From: Chloroflexota bacterium
GTDB lineage: Bacteria > Chloroflexota > Anaerolineae > Anaerolineales > UBA11858
Assembly (NCBI GenBank): GCA_030666985.1
Contig: DAOUWT010000003.1
Location: 1-36,648 of the forward strand
Direction of reading: 5' to 3'
DNA length: 36,648 bases
Shown here: positions 7,283-15,539 of the stretch, in pieces
Layout of the letters: each line of letters starts with the position of its first letter
Position numbering within the stretch: position 1 is the stretch's first letter
Notes under the pieces: generated by a model
Database searches by the model: none
What the model was told of the DNA's origin: nothing
What the model saw: the letters and a program-made list of their open reading frames with translations, nothing else
Made by a program: the position numbers and the translations under genes

Positions 7283-7840
7283 ATGCTTACTGAGATATAT
7301 ACAGAAACAAAAACTCGCATGAAAGGCGCCATCGAAGCACTTCAGGATGAACTTAACATCATTCGCACAGGACGAGCAAACCCTGCTTTGGTAGAAATGC
7401 TTCCCATAGAATATTATGGAACCGAAACACCATTGCGGGAGCTGGCTAGCATAAGTGTCCCAGAAGCAAGGTCGCTGCTCATCCGCCCTTATGATCCTTC
7501 TACCCTCAAAAACATCGAACGCTCTATTCTGAAGTCAGATTTGGGACTTATGCCGAATAATAATGGAGAAAATATCCATCTCAACCTCCCAACTCTTACC
7601 GGGGAACGCCGCAAGGAATTAGTTCGAGTCGTTAGCTCCAAAGGAGAAGAGACCCGTATAGCAATTCGTAACATCCGGCGCGACAGTATCCGCGATTTAC
7701 GGAGCTTCGAAGAGGAAAACTTGCTTACCGAAGATGATCTTCACCTGGGCAAAGAGGAAGTTCAAAAGATCACAGATCAATTCAGCGCGGAAGTAGGCGA
7801 TATTTGTGAGCGCAAAGAAAAAGAAGTTATGGAAGTGTAG
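7283..7840 (+). CDS. frr: Ribosome recycling factor
   Basis: The factor releases 70S ribosomes from mRNA after termination, together with EF-G. At 185 residues it matches the family length. Typical segments are present: the N-terminal helix, IRTGRANPALVEMLPIEYYG, IRPYDPSTLKNIERSI, and LTGERRKELVRVV with ensuing RNIRRDS. GGAGG at 7272-7276 precedes the ATG at the right distance. pyrH and tsf, which often precede frr, are absent, because the upstream side is occupied by repeats and the IS remnant. uppS, cdsA and glpX follow on the same strand. Confidence 0.97.
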   Translation: MLTEIYTETKTRMKGAIEALQDELNIIRTGRANPALVEMLPIEYYGTETPLRELASISVPEARSLLIRPYDPSTLKNIERSILKSDLGLMPNNNGENIHLNLPTLTGERRKELVRVVSSKGEETRIAIRNIRRDSIRDLRSFEEENLLTEDDLHLGKEEVQKITDQFSAEVGDICERKEKEVMEV

Positions 7841-7867
7841 GCCATAAGGGAAGTCGCAAAAAAACAG

Positions 7868-7951
7868 CCATCCCAAAATCTGAGTGAAACGTGAAGACGT
7901 GAAGCGTAAAATCACGTTTTCACGTTTCACGTCTTCACGAAGTTGGGATGA
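7868..7951. repeat. Long inverted repeat between frr and uppS (ACGT-type core)
   Basis: Outer arms CCATCCCAA (7868-7876) and TTGGGATG (7943-7950) enclose CGTGAAGACGTGAA and its complement TTCACGTCTTCACG. The whole 80-bp segment can fold into one hairpin. There is no T-tract directly after it, so it may weaken rather than stop transcription into uppS. The core words belong to the dispersed ACGT repeat family. Confidence 0.75.
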
Positions 7952-7978
7952 TTATTTATATGGAACTTTCACTTAATC

Positions 7979-8710
7979 ATGAACACGGACTCTGACAGAA
8001 ACCTCCCCGAAAAAATACCCCAGCACGTCGCCATCATAATGGATGGGAATGGGCGCTGGGCGCGAGCTAGAGGGTTGCCACGGCTAGCCGGGCATCGAGC
8101 GGGTACAGAAAATCTTAGAGCTATTCTCGAAGCAAGCGTTGAGTTCGGCATTAAATACCTCACCATCTATGCTTTCTCTACTGAAAATTGGAGCCGTCCG
8201 GAGACAGAAGTGAGCGGCCTCATGCGCATCTTCAAAAACGCGTTTGGCCAAGAGCTTCGAAACTTACACGAAAACGGCGTTCAACTAAGACATATTGGCA
8301 AATTAGACCGCATTGACACCCCTCTCCAACAGAAAATTAAAGATGCTGTTGAACTCACGAAAAACAATGAGCGGCTTATTCTCAACATAGCATTTAATTA
8401 TGGTGGACGAGATGAAATCATCCACGTTATTCAAGAAATCATCAAAGACGGGAGAGCACCAGAAGAAATAGATGACGAGTTGATCAACCAATATCTATAT
8501 ACCGCCGATTCTCCGGACCCTGATCTCATCATCCGAACATCGGGCGAGATGCGTGCCAGCAACTTCCTCGTCTGGCAGGGAGTGTACGCGGAATGGTATT
8601 TCCCCACAGTCTATTGGCCTGACTTCGGGAAAGAAGAACTAAGAAAAGCTTTATTCGATTATAGCGAACGCGAACGTCGTTTTGGACGTGTTTCACCTGG
8701 AGATGCTTAA
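7979..8710 (+). CDS. uppS: Undecaprenyl (polyprenyl) diphosphate synthase, cis type
   Basis: The enzyme condenses isopentenyl diphosphate units onto farnesyl diphosphate to make the lipid carrier of cell-wall synthesis. Hallmarks are HVAIIMDGNGRWA with the catalytic Asp (residues about 16-28), GHRAG, YAFSTENWSRP, FNYGGRDEI and IIRTSGEMRASNFL near the C-terminus. The 243-residue length is typical. No convincing ribosome-binding site is visible near the ATG. cdsA starts six bases after the stop, and glpX overlaps cdsA, so the three genes form one operon. Confidence 0.96.
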   Translation: MNTDSDRNLPEKIPQHVAIIMDGNGRWARARGLPRLAGHRAGTENLRAILEASVEFGIKYLTIYAFSTENWSRPETEVSGLMRIFKNAFGQELRNLHENGVQLRHIGKLDRIDTPLQQKIKDAVELTKNNERLILNIAFNYGGRDEIIHVIQEIIKDGRAPEEIDDELINQYLYTADSPDPDLIIRTSGEMRASNFLVWQGVYAEWYFPTVYWPDFGKEELRKALFDYSERERRFGRVSPGDA

Positions 8711-8716
8711 ACTTTC

Positions 8717-9529
8717 ATGTTGCGACAAAGGACAATTGTAGCCCTAATCTTAGGACCCCTTGCCTTGCTGTCCGCCTATCTAGGCGGAGCGGTATATGCT
8801 GCTCTAATCATAACCATGCTGGTAATTGCTGCCTGGGAATACACACAGCTTTTACGCGCTGCACAACTTGAGCCGTCCCACTTTTTGGTAATTGGCGGCG
8901 TACTCTTGTTTATCTTGGGAAGAGCGCTTACCGGCTTCGAAAGCGCGCCGTGGAGCTTTACAATCCTATTGCTGTTCAGCGCAGCCTACCATCTCGTTCG
9001 CTTCGAACAAGGCCGTGATGCAGCGGGTACAGACCTTAGCGCCACGCTCTCTGCGGCAATCTACCTTGGCTGGCTTGGTTCCTACTTCATTTCCCTGCGA
9101 GAACTAGATGGAGGGGCGTGGTGGGTCATGTTTGTTTTCTTCATTGTCTGGTTTACAGATACAGGAGCATATTTTGTGGGAATCTCCTGGGGAAAACACA
9201 AACTATGTCCTCGTTTAAGCCCCAAAAAAACCTGGGAGGGCTTCTTGGGAGGATTAGCGGCGGGCCTGGCAATGGGCGCTTTACTCCCCCTCGCATTAAA
9301 AAACACGATAGATATATCTCCCTGGCGTGGGGCCGTCTTGGGGCTTGTCTTGGCCCTGAGCGTTCCGTTGGGAGATTTAGCGGTAAGCATGATTAAGCGT
9401 CAGGTCGCTCAAAAAGACACAGGGAACTTCCTGCCCGGGCACGGCGGAGCCTTTGACCGCCTCGACACCTTGCTATGGGCTATGCCTATTAGTTATTACC
9501 TTATTTTATACCTGTTTCCAATCCTATGA
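8717..9529 (+). CDS. cdsA: Phosphatidate cytidylyltransferase (CDP-diglyceride synthase)
   Basis: CdsA makes CDP-diacylglycerol from phosphatidate and CTP in the membrane, the branch point of phospholipid synthesis. The protein has about eight hydrophobic segments. The family signature is clear at the C-terminus: SPKKTWEGFLGG, GDLAVSMIKRQVAQKDTG, and LPGHGGAFDRLD with the metal-binding acidic residues. Its length is 270 residues. The gene begins six bases after uppS and its last bases overlap the glpX start in an ATGA, so translation is probably coupled. Confidence 0.96.
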   Translation: MLRQRTIVALILGPLALLSAYLGGAVYAALIITMLVIAAWEYTQLLRAAQLEPSHFLVIGGVLLFILGRALTGFESAPWSFTILLLFSAAYHLVRFEQGRDAAGTDLSATLSAAIYLGWLGSYFISLRELDGGAWWVMFVFFIVWFTDTGAYFVGISWGKHKLCPRLSPKKTWEGFLGGLAAGLAMGALLPLALKNTIDISPWRGAVLGLVLALSVPLGDLAVSMIKRQVAQKDTGNFLPGHGGAFDRLDTLLWAMPISYYLILYLFPIL

Positions 9530-10518
9530 AAAAAACACATACTCCCCCCACCCGCAATTTAGCCTTAGAATTAGTACGTGTAACCGAAGCTGCAGCCCTT
9601 TCTGCTGGCCGTTTCATGGGCCGAGGCGACAAAGAAGCGGCCGACAAAGCCGCAGTAGATGCTATGCGCCTGGTCCTGAACTCCATCAAAATGGAAGCCA
9701 CAGTCATCATCGGCGAAGGTGAAAAAGATGAGGCCCCCATGCTCTATAATGGAGAAGTAGTTGGCACCGGGGATGCCCCCGCACTCGACCTTGCCGTTGA
9801 CCCGGTGGATGGCACTCGCCCCCTGGCGAATGGCTTCCTGAACTCCATTGCCACCGCGGCCCTGTCCCCCCAGGGAACCATGTATGATCCCGGCCCATTC
9901 GTTTATATGGACAAAATGGCCGTTGGGCCTAAAGCGAAAGGTGTCATTGATATTGAAGCTCCTTTGGCAGAGAACCTAAAAAGAATTGCCCAGTCTGAAG
10001 ACAAACAGATTGATGACCTGACAGTCATTATTCTCGACCGGCCTCGCCACCAAGAACTCATTACGGAAATTCGCCAGCTTGGCGCTCGCATTCGTCTTAT
10101 CCCCGATGGAGACGTGGCCGCGGCTCTTATGACTTGTTTGCCTGAGGCTGGTATCGATGTCCTGCTGGGAGTGGGTGGCACGCCCGAGGGCGTCTTGGCG
10201 GCCTGTGCCATTCGTGCCATGGGGGGAGAACTTCAAGGAAAATTATACGCCCGCACTCCAGAAGAACGTCAAAAAGGTGAAGATATGGGGTACAATTTCG
10301 ATGACATCATCACCATGGATGATCTGGTTTCTTCAGATGATGTCTTCTTCGCCGCGACCGGTATAACGGATGGCGAACTTCTCGACGGTGTTAGATACTC
10401 TGGGCATGGAGGAGAGACATCTAGCCTGGTGATCCGGGGGATGACTGGAAGTGTCCGGTGGATATCGGCCTCCCACAACTTTGATAAACTGAACCCCATT
10501 AGTGAAATTGAATACTAG
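9526..10518 (+). CDS. glpX: Class II fructose-1,6-bisphosphatase
   Basis: GlpX hydrolyses fructose-1,6-bisphosphate in gluconeogenesis. In some bacteria it also acts on sedoheptulose-1,7-bisphosphate. The metal and substrate motifs are present: IGEGEKDEAPML (about residues 63-74), DPVDGT, and GVGGTPEGVLAACA. The length of 330 residues is normal. It overlaps cdsA by four bases. The link to a lipid/cell-wall operon is positional only. The gene is followed by a repeat-rich gap and then the oppositely oriented hybrid kinase gene. Confidence 0.96.
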   Translation: MKKTHTPPTRNLALELVRVTEAAALSAGRFMGRGDKEAADKAAVDAMRLVLNSIKMEATVIIGEGEKDEAPMLYNGEVVGTGDAPALDLAVDPVDGTRPLANGFLNSIATAALSPQGTMYDPGPFVYMDKMAVGPKAKGVIDIEAPLAENLKRIAQSEDKQIDDLTVIILDRPRHQELITEIRQLGARIRLIPDGDVAAALMTCLPEAGIDVLLGVGGTPEGVLAACAIRAMGGELQGKLYARTPEERQKGEDMGYNFDDIITMDDLVSSDDVFFAATGITDGELLDGVRYSGHGGETSSLVIRGMTGSVRWISASHNFDKLNPISEIEY

Positions 10519-10548
10519 GGAATGGCAGGGTTTAAATCATTCCAGTCC

Positions 10549-10697
10549 GTAAAACGTGAAACGTGAGAGCGTGCCTCGTGCATCACGAGTTTTAGGATAA
10601 CTCACCGAACGTTGGGATGCTCACCACCTCACCACTCGGTTACAAACCATCGCTATCCCCTGGAGGATGGTGAAGGTGTCCTCACCGAACGTTGGGC
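10549..10697. repeat. ACGT-type repeat plus 16-bp direct repeat at the glpX/kinase gene junction
   Basis: GTAAAACGTGAAACGTGAGA and CGTGCATCACGAG occupy 10549-10590. CTCACCGAACGTTGGG occurs at 10601-10616 and again at 10681-10696. The second copy lies inside the last codons of the minus-strand kinase gene, so repeat sequence encodes part of its C-terminal tail. Confidence 0.75.
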
Positions 10698-13600
10698 GGG
10701 TAACCATTCACTCTTCGGGGGGATAGGTAAAGCCTCGCCCACATCTTCCAGAAAAACTTCCATAAGCTGACTAAATTCTTGGATAGTGAACGGTTTTTGG
10801 AGCCAAAACACTTTTTCTTGCTCTAAGAGTTTTTTCTCCTTTCCACGCAGGGGGTGTCCCGTAACAAACAATATCTTCAAATCTGGCCACTTGGCCTGTA
10901 TATGGTTATAGAGGTCTACTCCCCCCATTTCTGGCATGACGATGTCACTCATCACAAAATAAAACTCCTGGGCCTGAAGATGTTCCAATGCCTCTACGCC
11001 GTTCGAAGCAGTCACCACTCGATAGTCGAATATTTCCAGCATGGATTTCAGGGCTTCGCGGGCGGGCCGGTCATCCTCGACTAATAATACACATTGTCCA
11101 GTTCCATTCAAAGTAATATCCTGCATTTGATCAACGTCATCATCCGCTGCGGGGATAAGCATTGGTAAAAACACGGTGAAAGTCGTTCCCTCTCCCTCTG
11201 TGCTTTCTATCTCAATATGCCCTTCGAATTGCTTGATGATTCCATAAACTTGCGCCAAACCTAAGCCGGTTCCTTTTCCAACTTCCTTGGTGGTAAAGAA
11301 AGGTTCGAAAATGTGGGCTTGGACATCTTCTGGAATCCCTGTCCCCGCATCAGAGACAGTAACCGTCACCCACTCTCCGGAAGAAAGGAAAGGATAGAGT
11401 TCAATTTCCTCTTCTCCTTGACGGGCACAGGCCAGCTCGAAACTCAACTCCCCACCATCTGGCATAGCATCCCGCGCGTTGACCGCCAAATTCATGAATA
11501 CTTGCTGCAATCGAGTGGGATCTACATTTACAAAATATTCCCCCGCTTCACTGTGCAGGGTCACTCGAATGCTCTCTGGAAGTGTTCGAGTGAGTAGTTT
11601 TTCTAGCTCTTTCAGGAAGGGGAGTAAATCAATTCGAGCTTCTTTCATAACCGAGCTTCGACTGAAGTCTAGCATTTGGTGAATCAGTTCAGAAGCCTGT
11701 TTAATTTGTTGTTTGATGACATTTAGGCGTTTCTCGAATCTGGGCGGCAAATTCTGTTCCCGCAGCAACAGCTCTGTGTAGACCAAGATAGCAGCCATAA
11801 TGTTGTTGAAATCGTGCCCGATGCCGGCCGCTAGTTGTCCCACTGTTGCCAATCGAGCCTGCATTTGAGTACGTTCCTGGTACTCACGCATAGCTGTCAC
11901 ATCTTGGAGGGTGACTATCCACTGCTGGCTGTCATTTTGCACAGGCCGCATCTGAAGTTCGAAGACTCTTTTGGAAGGTCCCGGCAGCTTAATGTCAACC
12001 GGTAGAGGCTCTTCTGAACGGGCAATAAGCTCAGATAGGGAGTAGGGGCCTAATTTGGCAATTACATCTCCTACTTTTGCGGAAGAAAGCTGCTTTAGAT
12101 ACTTTTTTCCTTGGGTGTTTATGGCCTCCAGCCGGTAATCTTCCGCCAACAAAAGCACCCCTATTGGCAATCCCTCGATCAGAGATTCCTGACGGTGCTG
12201 CTCTCCCGCCAGGCGATCAACCAGGCGATTCACATCTTGGTAGCGGTAAGCATTACTTAGCGCCAACCCCACTTGCTGGCAAATTGCTTCTAACAAATCA
12301 AGATGCTCTTCAGAAAAATCCCCCTCTGTATCAGATTGCACAGATAAAACACCCAAGAGAGATGAACCACTGAGAATAGGAGCAGCAATGAGAGAGCCTT
12401 GGGGTTCATCTACACCTTCGAAATAAGCCCAGCGTTCATCCTTGCTTACATCGGGAATGTATAGGGCTGCTTGGTTTTCTGCTGCCCATCCCATCAGGCC
12501 CTCGTCTAGTCTTAGTTCCCTAACATTCTGCACTTCTGAAGACGTGATATCTCGTCCGTATATGCTGTGTATTTTCAGGGTTTGCGTGTTTTTATTGTAC
12601 AATGTGGCGATCCCCACTTTGCCGCCCAAAGAGTGTGTGATAAGCTCTATGGCTTGTTCCAAAATTGTACCAACGTCTAAGCTGGTGGTCAGCTTTTTAC
12701 CTATATCATACAACAAGCTCAAACGTCTTTGTTCAACAGCAACTTGCTCGAATAAACGCGCATTTTCCACTGCAATGGCCGCCTGGTCGCTGAGCAGCTT
12801 TAAGACACGCAACTCAGTCTCCTGGAAATCACGTGGTTGTTGGTAGGCAATATTCATTACTCCTACAGTTCGATCTCCAATCAGGAGTGGCAGCCCCATA
12901 ATTGCCCCTTTCCAACCTTTTCGAGGGGCGACATCTGCGAATAAGGGATGCGTTTGCATATCTGGAACCAGAATAACCTCCTGGCTTCGGGCAACCTGGT
13001 AAGTCAATCCTTCTGGACGGGGAGCGGCGACTGGCCCCTCTCGGTTTCCATTCCTATGTAAAACAGCCCGAAAATATGCCGATGAACCATCGTACAAGAA
13101 AATATGAGCATCTTGAGCATCCGGCAAGTATTCAAGGACGCTGTTGAGGAGGGCATTAAAAACCTCTTCTGATTGTAAATTTGCCGTGAGGGTGAGAGTA
13201 GCCTGGCGGACGGTTTCTAATTCCTTGGCTCTTTGTTTTGCTTCCTCGAACAGGCGGGCGTTTTCCAAAGAGATGGCGACTTGGGTGGCCAGGGCTTCCA
13301 AAAAGCGTCTATCTTCGTTGTCGAAAGTGTACGGCTCGAACGATTGAACTGTAACCACTCCTATTAGACGTTCTCGAACGATGAAGGGCATCCCCAACCA
13401 AGAAAGCACCTTTCTCCCGTGCTCCTGAGGTTTGACCGGTAACTCATCCTCATCAAAATTCTTCACGAGAAGATATTTTCTGTGCTCTACAACCCAGCCC
13501 AGTAAACTTTCCTCTTCGATAGAGACCCGTCTGCCTATGAGGTCTGTCATTTCTTTCCCGTCTTCGACGGCAATAGCGATGGAAATTTCCTGTGAGGCTT

Positions 13601-15233
13601 CATCCCATAGGCCAACCAAAAAAGTGTCTGGGAGCATCAACCTGTCCACTTGGATATATAAGCGTTCCAGAATTTTCTCTGTATCTAAGACGCTGGAGGT
13701 GATCAAAGTGGTTTCGTATAGGCTGCTCAATTGGAGTGCATGCTGCTGAGAGTCTTCCAAAAGCTGAACGTTCTGAATGGCTACAGCTAATTGGTCGGCC
13801 ATGGTTTCTAGGACGCGAATATCTTCCTCATCGAAAGCTGCTGCGTGACGGCTCTGTACATCCAATACTCCGATAACGATCTCACCTATTTTGAGAGGAA
13901 TTGCCATCTCGGAACGTGTTTCCGGTAAGATAGGGTTTTCGAAATGAACTGGGTCTTCTCCTACATCCAAGGCAATGCGTGCCTCTCCGGTCTCGCAGAC
14001 ATGCCCCACAATGCCTACCATGCCTATCCGCAGCCTATGCTCTCGTTCGATCATTGTCTGTCCTGCTTCACCGGTGGCCGCCGTCAAAACAGCGTAGCGG
14101 CCATCTTCGCTGACCAAGAATAAACCGGCGTGATAAAAACCAAAACGGTCCTTGATCAAGTCAACAGCTTTATTCAGCAAGGGTTGCAATCTGCGCTCTT
14201 TTACTGCATCACGAGCCACCTCAGCTGCTACCTGAAGCTGGATAGCCCGTCGCTCTAAATCCTCGGCCGTTTTTTGTAGGCCTTCTTCGGCTCGAGCCCG
14301 CTCTGTGACATCACGAGCTATACTTAGTATGTAGAGTGGCTCACCATTCGAACCATAGACAGCTACGTCGCTCAACTCAATGGGTATTTCGAAATCCTTT
14401 TTATGAATAAAACGCCGCTCATGAAGTTGCGTTTTTTCTCCTTTACGTAATTTGGCAAACTTTGCCCGGCAGGCTGGGTGATAGTGGCCGGGGATCAGAT
14501 CGAATAAGGTCATACTGAGCAATTCTAATTCAGAATATCCTGTCAAATTTACGGCTTGCCGGTTGACAGTGATATACGCGCCATCAAAATCGTATATGAA
14601 AATAGCATCGTTACTGTGCTCGAAAAGCTCTTTATAAACCCTGTCGACCGCCACATACTCTTGATGAAATCCAAGGTGTTCTTCTGATAACCCAAGGGGG
14701 ATAGTGTCTTCTTCAAGGACGCACCACACCAACGTTGAATAATGGCACAACGCTTCAACTGCGGGGATATCCCCCGAGACCAGATTCTTGGCACGCAGGG
14801 CCAGCACCCCGCGTATTTTCCCGGCAGATGTCAAGGGGGAGTAAATGCTTGCTTCTATCCCATGAAATGTTTGCCGAATGACAGCAGAGGTTTTTTCAAC
14901 CAATCCCTGTTTAGACTGAGCATTTGAGTCTTGTTCTAAAATGTAGGTGCTTTCCCCGTTTTCTAAAACTTGCCGGAAAATATCCTCGTCCCCCAGGGAA
15001 GGTTTCGCGGTCCCTGTTGGAGCCGCAAGGGTCAGGTAAATCGCTTGCTTCTCACCGTTCATACGAATGACAACTTCCCCCTTTATCTCATATTTGGACA
15101 GGTTTTCCAAAAGCAGCGTCCAAATGTTCTTATGCGTTAGTTGTTTCTCGGCAAGCTTTTCTTCGAGTGTATGCAAAACCGTCAGAAGGGCGGTGGTATT
15201 GTGCGACGGGGAACGGTATTTAGAGGTGTTCAT
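10653..15233 (-). CDS. Multi-GAF/PAS hybrid sensor histidine kinase with receiver domain
   Basis: This 1526-residue cytosolic sensor has no membrane segment. Reading in order, I see a GAF-like domain (about 20-175), PAS (205-320, DAIFIYDFDGAYITVNRQAV), four further GAF-like domains (about 345-495, 515-665, 690-825, 845-1000) and a second PAS-like segment (1010-1110). The kinase core has phospho-acceptor His 1140 in GIGHDFNN and an ATPase domain with NLAVNARDAM, DAGTGIPE and GKGTGLGL. A C-terminal receiver has LLVEDD and phospho-acceptor Asp 1430 in SDIVMPE. The GHDFNN box is of the hybrid type. The last residues (QRSVRTPSPSSRG) are encoded by intergenic repeat sequence. No ribosome-binding site is visible at the ATG. 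No separate response regulator is adjacent. The ligand is unknown. Confidence 0.95.
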   Translation of the reverse strand: MNTSKYRSPSHNTTALLTVLHTLEEKLAEKQLTHKNIWTLLLENLSKYEIKGEVVIRMNGEKQAIYLTLAAPTGTAKPSLGDEDIFRQVLENGESTYILEQDSNAQSKQGLVEKTSAVIRQTFHGIEASIYSPLTSAGKIRGVLALRAKNLVSGDIPAVEALCHYSTLVWCVLEEDTIPLGLSEEHLGFHQEYVAVDRVYKELFEHSNDAIFIYDFDGAYITVNRQAVNLTGYSELELLSMTLFDLIPGHYHPACRAKFAKLRKGEKTQLHERRFIHKKDFEIPIELSDVAVYGSNGEPLYILSIARDVTERARAEEGLQKTAEDLERRAIQLQVAAEVARDAVKERRLQPLLNKAVDLIKDRFGFYHAGLFLVSEDGRYAVLTAATGEAGQTMIEREHRLRIGMVGIVGHVCETGEARIALDVGEDPVHFENPILPETRSEMAIPLKIGEIVIGVLDVQSRHAAAFDEEDIRVLETMADQLAVAIQNVQLLEDSQQHALQLSSLYETTLITSSVLDTEKILERLYIQVDRLMLPDTFLVGLWDEASQEISIAIAVEDGKEMTDLIGRRVSIEEESLLGWVVEHRKYLLVKNFDEDELPVKPQEHGRKVLSWLGMPFIVRERLIGVVTVQSFEPYTFDNEDRRFLEALATQVAISLENARLFEEAKQRAKELETVRQATLTLTANLQSEEVFNALLNSVLEYLPDAQDAHIFLYDGSSAYFRAVLHRNGNREGPVAAPRPEGLTYQVARSQEVILVPDMQTHPLFADVAPRKGWKGAIMGLPLLIGDRTVGVMNIAYQQPRDFQETELRVLKLLSDQAAIAVENARLFEQVAVEQRRLSLLYDIGKKLTTSLDVGTILEQAIELITHSLGGKVGIATLYNKNTQTLKIHSIYGRDITSSEVQNVRELRLDEGLMGWAAENQAALYIPDVSKDERWAYFEGVDEPQGSLIAAPILSGSSLLGVLSVQSDTEGDFSEEHLDLLEAICQQVGLALSNAYRYQDVNRLVDRLAGEQHRQESLIEGLPIGVLLLAEDYRLEAINTQGKKYLKQLSSAKVGDVIAKLGPYSLSELIARSEEPLPVDIKLPGPSKRVFELQMRPVQNDSQQWIVTLQDVTAMREYQERTQMQARLATVGQLAAGIGHDFNNIMAAILVYTELLLREQNLPPRFEKRLNVIKQQIKQASELIHQMLDFSRSSVMKEARIDLLPFLKELEKLLTRTLPESIRVTLHSEAGEYFVNVDPTRLQQVFMNLAVNARDAMPDGGELSFELACARQGEEEIELYPFLSSGEWVTVTVSDAGTGIPEDVQAHIFEPFFTTKEVGKGTGLGLAQVYGIIKQFEGHIEIESTEGEGTTFTVFLPMLIPAADDDVDQMQDITLNGTGQCVLLVEDDRPAREALKSMLEIFDYRVVTASNGVEALEHLQAQEFYFVMSDIVMPEMGGVDLYNHIQAKWPDLKILFVTGHPLRGKEKKLLEQEKVFWLQKPFTIQEFSQLMEVFLEDVGEALPIPPKSEWLPAQRSVRTPSPSSRG

Positions 15234-15285
15234 AATTTATAAATGGGTGATATAGTTTCTCAATATTTTGGGGAAAAGGTGACAT

Positions 15286-15441
15286 GTGGGGGATGGTCGC
15301 CCCGTGGGGGATGGTTGCCCCGTGGGGGAAGGTCGCCCCGTGGGGGGAGAGGTCGCCCCGTGGGGGGAGGTCGCCCCGTGGGGGGAGGTCGCCCCGTGGG
15401 GGAGGGTTGCCGCGTGGGGGAAGCTCGCCCCACGGGGGAGG
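15286..15441. repeat. G-rich 18-bp tandem array (eight units)
   Basis: The unit GTGGGGGAAGGTCGCCCC is repeated eight times without spacers. Seven units are 18 bp and one is 20 bp, and a partial unit follows. Each unit has a G-run and a C-run that can pair. The array lies upstream of the kinase gene (minus strand) and downstream of elp3. The rest of the gap (15442-15539) contains CACGCAACACGCAACACGC-like repeats and no gene. Confidence 0.9.
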
Positions 15442-15539
15442 TTTTACCTAGCCCCAGCCGCGACCCGTCGCCCATCCGCAATCCCCAAGTAGAGTCTCCC
15501 AAGGGGGACGCAACACGCAACACGCAATATATTAGCATA

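Noticed and set aside
15286..15441. CRISPR-like repeat array
   Set aside because: Units are contiguous 18-mers without unique spacers and there are no cas genes.
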